A stretch of DNA of 37,694 nt from an uncultured Mycoplasmatota bacterium (GCA_900554615.1 USIB01000008.1:1-37694); one strand, 5' to 3'; numbered from the stretch's first letter, positions 1 to 7,991 are shown. Notes: generated from the sequence alone by a model not told the origin. Numbers and translations are program-made.

Positions 1-55
1 GAGCAGAGGACTGAAAATCCTTGTGTCGCTGGTTCAATTCCCGCTGGAGCCACCA
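1..55 (+). tRNA. tRNA-Phe(GAA), 3' part only
   Basis: The window opens inside a tRNA. A five-pair anticodon stem encloses the loop CTGAAAA, giving anticodon GAA (Phe). A variable loop, a TTCAATT T-loop and the acceptor strand ending GAGCC-A-CCA follow, with CCA encoded at 53-55. The D-arm 5' half and 5' acceptor strand lie before base 1. The T-stem as read has one T-C mismatch. The 3' end abuts the direct repeat that bounds a decayed integrative element, so this tRNA was probably the integration target. Confidence 0.9.
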
Positions 56-87
56 GATGAAAGAAATAAACCCTTAGAAAATAAGGG
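54..87 (+). repeat. Left copy of 34-bp direct repeat (putative att site)
   Basis: Bases 54-87 recur at 1459-1492 with one mismatch (T58 against G1463). The repeat starts at the last two bases of the tRNA-Phe CCA and runs through the left stem and most of the right stem of the following terminator. Between the copies lie an integrase remnant and a toxin-like gene, so the repeats read as attL/attR of an element that used the tRNA 3' end. This is inference from position and repeat structure. Confidence 0.7.
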
Positions 88-95
88 TTTTTATT
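68..95 (+). terminator. Intrinsic terminator after tRNA-Phe
   Basis: AAACCCTTA (68-76) pairs with TAAGGGTTT (82-90) and is followed by more T residues. It ends the tRNA transcript. The same hairpin occurs again at 1474-1500 as part of the direct repeat. Confidence 0.8.
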
Positions 96-147
96 ATGAT
101 TATTTTTATTAGGTACATTTTAGGTACATATTATTGGTAAAACATTA

Positions 148-357
148 TTAATTTTCTATTAATTTTATTATTTCATCTAATTTGGATTTATACATATGTG
201 AATATCAATTTAAAGTCATACTAACATCAGAATGTACTAAATATTTAGCCAATAATATTGGAACTATGTTTTTAGATATCAATAAACTAGCACAATTATA
301 TCTGAAATCATGTATTCTAATTCTTTTTACTTTAGATAATTCATAATATTTGTTTTT
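148..357 (-). pseudogene. Tyrosine recombinase/integrase, C-terminal remnant
   Basis: The minus strand encodes the end of a phage-type tyrosine integrase: KVKRIRIHDFRYNCASLL carries the Arg of the HxLRH motif (second His is Tyr here), followed by LVHSDVSMTLN. A TGA at 205-207 then interrupts the frame. Beyond it the same frame reads YSHMYKSKLDEIIKLIEN and a natural TAA at 148-150. The stop therefore falls immediately before the catalytic-Tyr segment. The N-terminal two thirds of the protein are missing: upstream of about 357 the frame runs into a terminator hairpin. Other genes here use TGA as a stop, so it is unlikely to be read as Trp. The protein is almost certainly inactive. Confidence 0.85.
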
Positions 358-390
358 TTCGTTCAACTTTCCGATTTTTTCGAAAAAAAG

Positions 391-420
391 AAAACTAATC
401 AAACATAATTGATTAGTTTT
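391..420 (-). terminator. Terminator of the PemK/MazF-like gene
   Basis: AAAACTAATC (391-400) pairs perfectly with GATTAGTTTT (411-420). On the minus strand the hairpin is followed by a C-T7 tract, so it would end the transcript of the gene at 535-1305. The remaining non-coding bases to 534 show nothing else I can name. Confidence 0.65.
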
Positions 421-534
421 ATAAATATAAGTCGTCGCCGACAAAATGACTACATAAAAAGCATTGCTGCTCCCGTTGTCAAATATAATATATCATTTTT
501 TTTGTAAAAAGTCAAATATTTTTGGTAATGTTTT

Positions 535-1305
535 TTAATTTTCTTTTTTATTATTATTTAAACTATTAATAAATTGTGTAAACTCTCTGTAGTCAATGGC
601 AGTATACTGTTTTATTATACCTTTATCAATAGTATCCATTATATTTCTAGGACATTTAAATGTTCCTACAATATCGTACTTATTCATAGGGGGTATAATA
701 TTTAATTTGCTTATTGTTCTAATTTGATCTATACAAGCATATGAAAAGTTTTCTTTTATTGATTTATAGTAGTTTAATACTTTTTTTATTTCTTTAATTT
801 CATTTACATATATTGGATTGAATTCACAGTTTTCTATATCTATTTCTTTTATTTCTTTTTGAAGTTCATCAACCTTTTTTTGCAATGTATTTAAATAACT
901 GTTACTTATTAATTTGTCTAAATTAATGTAATTTTTATGTTTTTTTGAAGTTAATGGTATTACTATAATGCAATTATTATAAATGGTATCTTTTTTTGAT
1001 AATGTTATTGCAAAATGTTGTTCTGAAAATTCACTACCGATATTTACACCAAAATCAACTTTAATTATACTTCCTCTTGGATATCTCATATATTTTTTGT
1101 CAGGTGCTAGTCCTATTTCATATAACAATCTATTACTTTTAGTATACTCCCAATACTCAAATGAATTATATTTATTTGGTAAATCTAAACTCGATATTTT
1201 TAGATTATTTTCAAATGCTTTTACTAATTGTGCTTTCTTTTTATCCTCTTTTTGTAATTCTTTTTGTTTTAATGTTTCTTTATCTTTAATTTCTGTATCC
1301 ATCAT
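535..1305 (-). CDS. PemK/MazF-family toxin-like protein with helical insertion
   Basis: The core resembles the PemK/MazF endoribonuclease fold: an RGSIIKVDFGVNIGSE strand-loop-strand, a segment like PALV-type toxin strands (HFAITLSKK), IIVIPLTSK, and near the C-terminus the family-typical ACIDQIRTISK. A Lys/Glu-rich, coiled-coil-like insertion of about 60 residues separates the last two elements, and a charged helical N-terminal extension of about 65 residues precedes the core. The protein is about 256 residues, against about 110 for classical MazF. I place the start at 1305 because GAGGAG (1310-1315) lies just before it; the adjacent ATG at 1302 is equally possible. No separate antitoxin gene is visible, so an active toxin is not assured. 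It is cargo of the tRNA-Phe element. Confidence 0.65.
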   Translation of the reverse strand: MMDTEIKDKETLKQKELQKEDKKKAQLVKAFENNLKISSLDLPNKYNSFEYWEYTKSNRLLYEIGLAPDKKYMRYPRGSIIKVDFGVNIGSEFSEQHFAITLSKKDTIYNNCIIVIPLTSKKHKNYINLDKLISNSYLNTLQKKVDELQKEIKEIDIENCEFNPIYVNEIKEIKKVLNYYKSIKENFSYACIDQIRTISKLNIIPPMNKYDIVGTFKCPRNIMDTIDKGIIKQYTAIDYREFTQFINSLNNNKKEN

Positions 1306-1458
1306 TTTACTCCTCATGTATAATTTTATCATATTTTTAAATGTTTTTTATATTTTTTTATTAAAAAATGAAAAATATAGTATAATTTAACTGGTTAGTA
1401 GTTGTTACTACCTATAAAATTATTCTTTGTAGTTGTTATACTTCCATCAAAATGGTAT

Positions 1459-1492
1459 CAGAGGAAAGAAATAAACCCTTAGAAAATAAGGG
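1459..1492 (+). repeat. Right copy of 34-bp direct repeat (putative att site)
   Basis: This matches 54-87 with one mismatch and includes the left stem of a second copy of the tRNA terminator (hairpin 1474-1500). About 1.4 kb separates the copies. Just inside it a 10-bp direct repeat, GTAGTTGTTA, lies at 1398-1407 and 1429-1438, with starts 31 bp apart; integrase arm-type sites are one possible explanation. The rest of 1306-1577 is AT-rich with no gene. Confidence 0.7.
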
Positions 1493-1577
1493 CTTTTATT
1501 TATTTTACTCTCAAAATTACTCCGACTTTAAATATTACTTATAACTATACTATTGTAGTCATTTTATTAATTTAGAG

Positions 1578-1603
1578 AAAACTAGTCGAATCCGGCTAGT
1601 TTT
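1578..1603. terminator. Terminator downstream of rpsD (possibly bidirectional)
   Basis: AAAACTAG (1578-1585) pairs with CTAGTTTT (1596-1603) around a GC-rich loop. Both strands have short T-rich flanks. It ends rpsD on the minus strand. Confidence 0.65.
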
Positions 1604-1626
1604 AATATAAAAAGTAGAGTAAATAA

Positions 1627-2232
1627 TTATACTCTACTATAGAATTCAACGATTAATGATTCATTGATTTCAGCGTTTAATTCGCTTCTTTCAGGATATC
1701 TAACATAAGTACCAATTCTCTTAGATTCATCATAGTTAATGAAATCAGGTCTTTTAATTTTGTTAGCAAGTGCAATTTCAATTCCTTTATGGTCACTAGA
1801 GTTTTCTTTAATAGCAATAACATCACCAGGTTTAACTCTATATGATGGAATATCAACTTTCTTACCATTAACAGTAATATGACCATGATTAACAAGTTGT
1901 CTTGCTCCTCTTCTAGTAGTAGCAAAACCAATTCTGTAAACAATGTTATCTAATCTACTTTCTAATAAGATAAGTAGGTTTTCACCATGAACACCTTTCA
2001 TTTTAGCAGAATCATTAACTAATTTTTTGAATTGTTTTTCAGAAATACCATACATAAATCTAACTTTTTGCTTTTCATTTAATTGAACAGCGTAGTTAGA
2101 AGGTTTTCTTTTTCTATCCTTACCATGTTGTCCTGGACCATAAGGTCTTTTTGCAATATCCTTACCATTTTCAAGTATAGAAAATGATACTCTTCTTGCT
2201 TTTTTGTTATTTGGGCCTGTATATCTAGCCAT
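1627..2232 (-). CDS. rpsD: 30S ribosomal protein S4
   Basis: A primary 16S rRNA-binding protein of the small subunit. It starts MARYTGP, has the KRPYGPGQHG segment and the EKQKVRFMYGISEKQF region, and then the S4 RNA-binding domain with RLDNIVYRIGFATTRRGARQLVNHGHI; it ends in the family-typical LIVEFYSR. Length about 201 aa matches bacterial S4. I choose the ATG at 2232, not the in-frame ATG two codons upstream, because the AAGGAGG site sits seven bases before 2232 and S4 proteins begin MARY. The four-Cys zinc motif of some S4 proteins is absent. It is monocistronic, with a leader likely to be bound by S4 itself. Confidence 0.98.
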   Translation of the reverse strand: MARYTGPNNKKARRVSFSILENGKDIAKRPYGPGQHGKDRKRKPSNYAVQLNEKQKVRFMYGISEKQFKKLVNDSAKMKGVHGENLLILLESRLDNIVYRIGFATTRRGARQLVNHGHITVNGKKVDIPSYRVKPGDVIAIKENSSDHKGIEIALANKIKRPDFINYDESKRIGTYVRYPERSELNAEINESLIVEFYSRV

Positions 2233-2359
2233 CTTCATTCCTCCTTCTCTTAGAGAAGTATACTACTATTTTGCAGGGTGTCTTTATCATACTTTCGCTA
2301 TGCAGCTTATAGTTACTTATAAATGACACATTACAAAAAAATAGTATCTGCTGCTAAGC
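2233..2359 (-). promoter_or_regulatory. Structured rpsD leader (likely S4 autoregulation)
   Basis: About 125 nt of transcribed leader lie between the promoter and rpsD. TACTATTTT (complement of 2337-2345) pairs perfectly with AAAATAGTA (complement of 2264-2272), enclosing smaller stems including GTGTC/GACAC. A proximal hairpin CTTCTC-TAA-GAGAAG (2244-2258) overlaps the ribosome binding site and could mask it. In Bacillus, rpsD has a leader through which S4 represses its own synthesis. The equivalence here rests on position and structure, not on an alignment. Confidence 0.6.
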
Positions 2360-2365
2360 AATAAT

Positions 2366-2394
2366 ATTATATAATTAAATATATTCTAAGTCAA
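2366..2394 (-). promoter_or_regulatory. Sigma-A promoter of rpsD
   Basis: On the minus strand TTGACT (2394-2389) and TATAAT (2371-2366) are separated by exactly 17 bp, which is near consensus. Transcription should start around 2359. Confidence 0.85.
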
Positions 2395-2518
2395 GAAAAA
2401 AATATAATAAAAGTATTGTATTTACCAATATTTAGGAGAATAATACTAAAAAAACAAATATTTTTCAAAAAAAATGTCAAAAAAGTGTAAAGTATAATAA
2501 AAATAAAGGATAATGTGC

Positions 2519-2648
2519 TATAATTATTTTGAAAATGATAGAGGGCGATAAACCATTTTATCATTTACATAAATTACTATGGAGGTGTTGTTGGGGGATA
2601 TTACATAAAGCTTACAAAAAAATAATAACAAAGAAAGGAAAGATGACA
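2519..2648 (+). promoter_or_regulatory. Promoter and long leader of the surface-protein gene
   Basis: A TATAAT lies at 2519-2524 with no good -35. The predicted transcript would have about 115 nt of leader. It starts with a hairpin in which AAATGATA pairs with TATCATTT around a GAGGGCGATAAACC-containing loop. A G-rich stretch around 2580-2600 (GGAGGTGTTGTTGGGGG) follows and is atypical for this AT-rich sequence. I could not match it to a known riboswitch consensus. The block is open in the coding frame, but no ribosome site supports translation from it. Confidence 0.4.
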
Positions 2649-5099
2649 ATGAAAAAATTAACAAAAATTAGTAAAATAATTTTAGCAATTACAATGTTAT
2701 TTTCTCAGTTATCATCAATAGTAACTGTTTTAGCAGATGAAATAATGACTAAATCATTAATAACTTCATTAACAGCAGTTACCGATGATGAATTAGGATA
2801 TGTAGAAAAATATGAATTAACATATACAAGTGAGAAAAAAGATTATGATGAAGAAAAAGAATACACAGTAGAACTACAGCCAATTTTTACATACTTAGAT
2901 GAAATACCTGAAATAGGAGATAAAATAACAATAACAAAAACAGGTGCAGAGTTAAATAATGAAAATAAATACGAGTTAAATGAAGTATCTAGTATATATA
3001 ATGGAGTATTTGACTTAGTAATAACAGTAAAAGATGAAGATACTATAGTATATAAAGATAAAATAACATATACAGTAGATACAGTTAAAAGTGGATTAGT
3101 AGGAGCACTAAATAGTGGTGAAGTAGAGCCTATAAATGAGACACTAGGAGAAATATCAACAGGAGAATACAACATTGATGAAGCAAAAGAGTATACCCAA
3201 AACTTAGTAATAATTCCAGGAGATCTATCTCCATATAGTATTTATAAGGTTACAAAAGGGGAAGAAGAGTTATATAAAGGTGTAGGAAGCAAGATACCAG
3301 AATTAATAATAAATGGTAGTGTTACCAATACAGGAAATCTAACAAGTGGAACCTATAACACTAGTGATACTATTGTAGTAGAAAAATTAGACGATAATGG
3401 AGAAGTAGAATATGGAATGGAATATACATATAATGCAACTCTAAACTACTATAATAGTGATGAAGAACTATCACAAATATATGACTTATCATTTGATAAT
3501 GGATATCTATATGAAGATGCAATTAATTATAATAGTAGTCTAGAAGTATCAAAAATAAGTGATTTATTAGATAAATTAGAAAATACAGATTTAGAGTTAA
3601 AAGTATATAATGAAAATAATGAAGAACTAGATTTAACAGATGAAGAAGTATTAAATAGTGAAATAAAAAATAATTACAAATTAGAGTTCACAAAAACAGA
3701 TATAGGTACTTATACATATTTAGTTGTGATAACAGGAGATAATACAGGAGATAACCATTTTACAAAAGAAGATATAGAGAAAACATTAAAAGATTATCTA
3801 GAAGAAAATAAAGTATTATCAATGGATGTAATTGGAAAGTCAGATGAAGAAAAAGGAACATTAAACTTTCATGATATAGTACATTTTAACAATGCTTTAA
3901 ATAATGGTTCAAATGACTATATAGAAAATACAGATTTATCACTTGTATTTGGAGAAGTACCAAGCGAGATAGTAGTAGGAGATACATTTGACCTACAAGT
4001 ACTAGTAAATAGTAGCAATGCATTAGATTATATAAATGGTATAAATGCTAAAGTAACTACAGATGGTAGTGTATTAAAATTAACAAATATAAAAATTAAT
4101 GATAAACTTATGTCTGAAGTAAAGGACAATAATCTAGTAGCAGTAGGAACAAAAATAGGAAGTGATGAAGTACTACTAACACTAACATTTACAGCAATTT
4201 CAAAAGGAACAGGAGAAGTATCATTAAGCGGAGAACTTGCTAAAGATACAATTGATAGTGTAGAAGAGTTTACTTCAATAACAAAAGAAATAAATGTTAC
4301 TAGAAGTCTTAGTTCAAATAACAACCTAAGTTCACTAAAATCAAGTATAGGAACATTTGATATAGCATTTGATAAGGATGTAACAGTATATACATTAACA
4401 GTACCATATGATACAGAGAGTGTAATATTATCTGGTGGACTAGAAGACATAAACTCAGTAGTAGATGGATTAATAGAGTACAAATTAACCGAAGATAAAA
4501 CAGTAGCCAATATTACTGTAACATCAGAGTCTGGAGAGAAAAAAGTATATACAGTATACATAATAAAAGAAGCAAAACCAGTAGTAACTCCAGTAGTATA
4601 CTATTATTCATCAAATAACTATTTAAAAACCTTAGAAATAGAAGGTTATGAAATAACATTCGATAAAGAAACACTAGAATATAAAATTAAAGTAAAAAGT
4701 GATGTAACTTCATTAGATATAAAAGCAATTCCTGAAAGTAACAAATCAAGAGTTGAAATAACTGGAAATGAAAAGTTCAAAAAAGGAAATAACACTGTAA
4801 CAATAACTGTAACAGCAGAAGATGGAAGTACAAGAGAATATAAAATAACAGTAGATAAAGAAGCAAATAAAAAAGACGCTTTAACAGAAATAGAAGATTC
4901 ATCAAATACAGCAGAAAAAATAGTAATAATAATTCTAATAATATTAGTAGTACTAGGATTACTATACTTAATCTTCAAAAAAGATGATGAAGAAAAAATA
5001 GTATCAGTAGAGCCTAAAAAAGATATAACACCAAAGAAAGAAGCAACCAAAGTACAAGAAAATAATATTAAAAAGAATCAAACTAAAAAGAAAAAGTAA
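2649..5099 (+). CDS. Large membrane-anchored surface protein, cohesin-like and cadherin-like domains
   Basis: I start it at 2649 (MKKLTKISKI), preceded by AAAGGAAAG; about 816 aa. A signal peptide ends near ILADE. Residues about 30-365 are beta-rich and unassigned. About 369-417 resembles a degenerate dockerin-like helix pair (THFT/KEDIEKTL and FHDIVHFNNAL). About 426-550 resembles a cohesin-type beta sandwich (VGDTFDLQVLVN to ALTFTAISKGTGEVSL). Two cadherin-like beta-sandwich repeats follow (about 554-640 and 652-737). A transmembrane segment (about 757-777) and a Lys-rich cytoplasmic tail end the protein, so it is membrane-anchored, not sortase-anchored. It lies just upstream of the Tad operon but has its own terminator. 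Its function is unknown; adhesion or matrix binding is plausible. Confidence 0.75.
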   Translation: MKKLTKISKIILAITMLFSQLSSIVTVLADEIMTKSLITSLTAVTDDELGYVEKYELTYTSEKKDYDEEKEYTVELQPIFTYLDEIPEIGDKITITKTGAELNNENKYELNEVSSIYNGVFDLVITVKDEDTIVYKDKITYTVDTVKSGLVGALNSGEVEPINETLGEISTGEYNIDEAKEYTQNLVIIPGDLSPYSIYKVTKGEEELYKGVGSKIPELIINGSVTNTGNLTSGTYNTSDTIVVEKLDDNGEVEYGMEYTYNATLNYYNSDEELSQIYDLSFDNGYLYEDAINYNSSLEVSKISDLLDKLENTDLELKVYNENNEELDLTDEEVLNSEIKNNYKLEFTKTDIGTYTYLVVITGDNTGDNHFTKEDIEKTLKDYLEENKVLSMDVIGKSDEEKGTLNFHDIVHFNNALNNGSNDYIENTDLSLVFGEVPSEIVVGDTFDLQVLVNSSNALDYINGINAKVTTDGSVLKLTNIKINDKLMSEVKDNNLVAVGTKIGSDEVLLTLTFTAISKGTGEVSLSGELAKDTIDSVEEFTSITKEINVTRSLSSNNNLSSLKSSIGTFDIAFDKDVTVYTLTVPYDTESVILSGGLEDINSVVDGLIEYKLTEDKTVANITVTSESGEKKVYTVYIIKEAKPVVTPVVYYYSSNNYLKTLEIEGYEITFDKETLEYKIKVKSDVTSLDIKAIPESNKSRVEITGNEKFKKGNNTVTITVTAEDGSTREYKITVDKEANKKDALTEIEDSSNTAEKIVIIILIILVVLGLLYLIFKKDDEEKIVSVEPKKDITPKKEATKVQENNIKKNQTKKKK

Positions 5100-5100
5100 A

Positions 5101-5126
5101 GAAAGATAAAAAAATCTTTCTTTTTT
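5101..5126 (+). terminator. Terminator after the surface-protein gene
   Basis: GAAAGAT (5101-5107) pairs with ATCTTTC (5114-5120), followed by six T. It separates the surface-protein gene from the Tad operon, whose -10 TATAAT is at 5140-5145. Confidence 0.8.
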
Positions 5127-5176
5127 CATCATAATTTGATATAATAAAATAGAAAATAGGGAGAGTGAGAAGTTCT

Positions 5177-5509
5177 ATGAATAGAAAAGGTCAGGCGTTA
5201 GTAGAATTTGTTCTTATTTTACCCATATTTATACTAATACTATTTGCCGTAATAGATTTTGGTATGATATTAAATAAAAAGAATGAACTAGAGAATAATA
5301 GTGTAGACATAGTAGATATGTTAAAAAGTGGTATATCAGTAGAAGAAATACAAAAGACTTATCCCAACACAGAATTAAGTATAAAAAAAGAAGAAAAATA
5401 CACAAACGTAAGAATAAGTGAAAAAGTAAAAATAATAACACCAGGGTTAAATAGAGTATTAGGTAATCCTTATATAGTAAATATAGAAAGGAATATACCT
5501 AATGAATAA
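5177..5509 (+). CDS. TadE-like pseudopilin
   Basis: This 110-aa protein begins MNRKGQALVEF, the TadE-like start, followed by one hydrophobic helix (about residues 10-30) and a short extracellular beta domain. The sequence G-QALVE fits a prepilin peptidase site, with Glu at +5 after the Gly. A GTG at 5165 is in frame, but ATG 5177 gives the conserved N-terminus and lies seven bases after GAGTGAG. It is the first gene of the Tad operon and overlaps the next gene by 8 bp. TadE-type pseudopilins are minor subunits needed to assemble the Tad fibre. The prepilin peptidase PilD encoded at 26337 could process it. Confidence 0.75.
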   Translation: MNRKGQALVEFVLILPIFILILFAVIDFGMILNKKNELENNSVDIVDMLKSGISVEEIQKTYPNTELSIKKEEKYTNVRISEKVKIITPGLNRVLGNPYIVNIERNIPNE

Positions 5510-5891
5510 GTTAAATAATAAGGGACAAGCCTTAGTAATGTTTGTAGTAATAATACCAATCTTTCTACTAATAATAACATTAGTCTATGATATGGCAGGT
5601 ATAATATATGAAAAAAATAGACTATCTAATGTAGCATACATGACAGTAGATTATGGCTTAGATAACATAGAAGAAGTAAAAGAATCAGAATTAATAGAAC
5701 TAATAACAAAAAATATAGATAATCCAAATTATATATCAGTATCAATAGATAGTGAACAAATAGAAGTAAAAATAACTAAAGAAATAAAAACAGCAATAGG
5801 AAAAGTATTCAATCTTCAACTAGCAGAAGTAAATACTCACTACAAAGGAAAAAAGATAGAAGATAAAAAAGAAATAGAGAGGATAAAGTGA
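5502..5891 (+). CDS. Second TadE/TadF-like pseudopilin
   Basis: It has 129 aa, with an N-terminus MNKLNNKGQALVMFVVIIP like that of its upstream neighbour, one membrane helix (about 13-32) and a small charged C-terminal domain. The Gly of the cleavage motif is kept, but the +5 residue is Met instead of Glu, so processing or assembly may differ from the first protein. Gene order fits a TadE/TadF pair ahead of TadZ. A TadG-type large adhesin is excluded by size. Confidence 0.7.
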   Translation: MNKLNNKGQALVMFVVIIPIFLLIITLVYDMAGIIYEKNRLSNVAYMTVDYGLDNIEEVKESELIELITKNIDNPNYISVSIDSEQIEVKITKEIKTAIGKVFNLQLAEVNTHYKGKKIEDKKEIERIK

Positions 5892-5895
5892 TACT

Positions 5896-6663
5896 ATGGC
5901 AGGAAAAGTAGTAACCATATCATCAGTAAAAGGTGGAGTAGGAAAAACAACAATGACTCTTAATCTAGCGGGCATATATTGTGAACTAGGTAAAAGAGTA
6001 TTAATAATAGATTTAGATTTATATTCAGGTGGAGTAGCAGTAAGTCTTAATGTCAAAAATACTAAAGATATCTATACAATGATAGATAGTATGGCAAATA
6101 ATAGATTCACTGAATTAAAAAAATATATAACAACATATAACAAGAATATAGATGTTTTAGCATGCCCAAAAGACCCAAGAATGGGAGTCAAAGTAGAAAG
6201 TAGATACATACCATTAATATTTGATTTAGCAAAAAAAGAATATGATGTCGTATTAGTAGACACTCATCACATATTAGATGAAATAAACCTAACAGCCTTA
6301 GACTACTCCTATATGACACTATTTATAATAACAAATGATATAGTAGACCTAAAAAATATGAAGAGTCTAGTAAGCATATTTAAAGATACAGGTAAGAAAA
6401 ATTATCTAGTACTATTAAACAACTCAAGAGATACAGGAAAAGACTATTTAAGTTTATATGATATAAGAACAATAATAAAAAATAACATAGATTATACCAT
6501 ATCAAAAAATTATTACATCAAAAATATAGATAAATATGTAACAGCAGGAGAAATCCTAACACTAAATAATAATATAAATATTTTTCATTCCAAAGATGTA
6601 AATAATATGAAGAAAATGTCTCTTGACTTAATAGATGACAAATATGGTAAGGAGGCAAAATAA
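5896..6663 (+). CDS. tadZ: TadZ/CpaE-type ATPase (MinD/ParA family)
   Basis: A deviant Walker A, KGGVGKTT (residues 12-19), is followed by VLIIDLDLYSGG and the Walker B-like VVLVDTHHILDE. This is the SIMIBI fold of MinD/ParA proteins. In Tad systems this ATPase localises the secretion machine. At 255 aa it is the ATPase domain only, without the receiver-like N-terminal domain of many CpaE proteins. Downstream of the Walker motifs the sequence is divergent, but the position between pseudopilins and the secretion ATPase is diagnostic. It overlaps the next gene by 1 bp. Confidence 0.85.
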   Translation: MAGKVVTISSVKGGVGKTTMTLNLAGIYCELGKRVLIIDLDLYSGGVAVSLNVKNTKDIYTMIDSMANNRFTELKKYITTYNKNIDVLACPKDPRMGVKVESRYIPLIFDLAKKEYDVVLVDTHHILDEINLTALDYSYMTLFIITNDIVDLKNMKSLVSIFKDTGKKNYLVLLNNSRDTGKDYLSLYDIRTIIKNNIDYTISKNYYIKNIDKYVTAGEILTLNNNINIFHSKDVNNMKKMSLDLIDDKYGKEAK

Positions 6664-7991
6664 TGAATAAAAAAACATTAACTGAAGCCTTTGAAATAAA
6701 GCCAAAAGTAATGGCCACTAACGAAGAAGTAAAAGATTATGAAGTATTTACCGATAAAGGATTACTAGAAGAAATAAGAATAAAAATAGTTCAAAACCTA
6801 ATAGAAGAAAATATACCAGAAGACACCATGCCCGAAGATTACATAAATAATGAAATAGATTTAGCCCTATCAGGATACGATTTATCCAATCTAGAAAGAA
6901 ATCATGTTTTCAATTTAATACAAAATGAAATAACAGGATATGGTCCAATAACCCCTTTACTAGAAGATAATGCAATTACCGAAATAATGGTTAATGCTCC
7001 AAATGAAATATATGTAGAAATAGATGGAAAAATAGTAAAAGACGAAACAGTTTCATTTATAAATGATAAACATATCATAAGAACAATTCAAAGAATAGTA
7101 CAGCCCTTAGGAAGAACAATAGATTCCGCGAATCCAATGGTAGATGCAAGATTAAGAGATGGTTCAAGATTAAATGCCGTAATACCACCGCTAAGTCTAA
7201 AAGGACCAGTATTAACAATAAGAAAGTTCAATAAAAAATTAGAAAGCATAGATGACCTCTTAAGAGGAGGAAGTCTAACCGTTGATATGGCAAGATTTCT
7301 AGAGGCTGCTGTCGAAGCAAAATTAAATATCATAATTTCAGGAGGAACAGGAACAGGAAAAACAACCCTTTTAAATATCTTATCAGGATTTCTAGGAGAA
7401 GATGAAAGAATAATAACAATAGAAGATGCTGCCGAATTAAAGTTACACCAAAAACATGTAATATCACTAGAAACCAGGTTAATAAACTATGAAGGTGAAG
7501 GCGAAGTAACAATAAGAGACCTAGTAAGAAACTCCCTAAGAATGAGACCAGATAGAATAATAGTAGGAGAAGTAAGAGGAAAAGAAGCCTTTGATATGAT
7601 GCAAGCAATGAACACAGGACACGAAGGCTCTCTAACAACACTTCATGCAAATAATCCTATAGATGCTCTAAATAGATTAGAGACCATGATACTAATGAAT
7701 GAAATGGAAATACCAGTATCCGCTGTAAGAGGATATATAGAAAATGCTATCGATATCATCATTCAAATAGATAGATTATCCGATGGAAAAAGAAAAATAA
7801 CAGGAATAAGTGAGTTAGAAGGAATAAAAGATGGAGAAATAATCGTAAAAGAAATATTTGCTTATAAACAAAGAGGATTATCCGAAAATAATAGCGTAGT
7901 AGGAGAGTTTTCCGTAGCCAAGAAAAAACCATTAGTATACGATAAAATAATAAGAAAAGGAATAACAAAAATAGAAGACATATTCAAATAA
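6663..7991 (+). CDS. tadA: TadA/CpaF secretion ATPase
   Basis: This is a type II/IV secretion hexameric ATPase that powers Tad fibre assembly at the inner membrane face. In its 442 aa, an N-terminal helical domain is followed by NEIYVEIDGKI, the Walker A GGTGTGKTT (about residues 226-234), the Asp box ITIEDAAEL, the Walker B region DRIIVGEVRG (about 297-306) and the His box TGHEGSLTTLHAN. All catalytic motifs of the CpaF family are present. It is tightly coupled to tadZ and is followed after 17 bp by tadB. Confidence 0.95.
   Translation: MNKKTLTEAFEIKPKVMATNEEVKDYEVFTDKGLLEEIRIKIVQNLIEENIPEDTMPEDYINNEIDLALSGYDLSNLERNHVFNLIQNEITGYGPITPLLEDNAITEIMVNAPNEIYVEIDGKIVKDETVSFINDKHIIRTIQRIVQPLGRTIDSANPMVDARLRDGSRLNAVIPPLSLKGPVLTIRKFNKKLESIDDLLRGGSLTVDMARFLEAAVEAKLNIIISGGTGTGKTTLLNILSGFLGEDERIITIEDAAELKLHQKHVISLETRLINYEGEGEVTIRDLVRNSLRMRPDRIIVGEVRGKEAFDMMQAMNTGHEGSLTTLHANNPIDALNRLETMILMNEMEIPVSAVRGYIENAIDIIIQIDRLSDGKRKITGISELEGIKDGEIIVKEIFAYKQRGLSENNSVVGEFSVAKKKPLVYDKIIRKGITKIEDIFK

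Noticed and set aside
205..207. TGA in the integrase read as Trp (Mycoplasma-type code)
   Set aside because: TGA ends several intact genes here (for example at 12924-12926 and 16674-16676, in ATGA overlaps), and Trp is written TGG throughout.
983..1390. Plus-strand reading frame opposite the PemK/MazF-like gene
   Set aside because: Its Phe/Leu/Ser-rich sequence is the shadow of the coding strand, and no ribosome site precedes it.
2525..2610. c-di-GMP or fluoride riboswitch upstream of the surface gene
   Set aside because: Only short fragments (GGGC, ATAAACC) resemble the consensus; the required helices and receptor elements are not there.
2529..2648. N-terminal extension of the surface protein
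   Set aside because: The extension has no ribosome site, and the signal peptide begins at the internal ATG 2649. The stretch looks like leader RNA.
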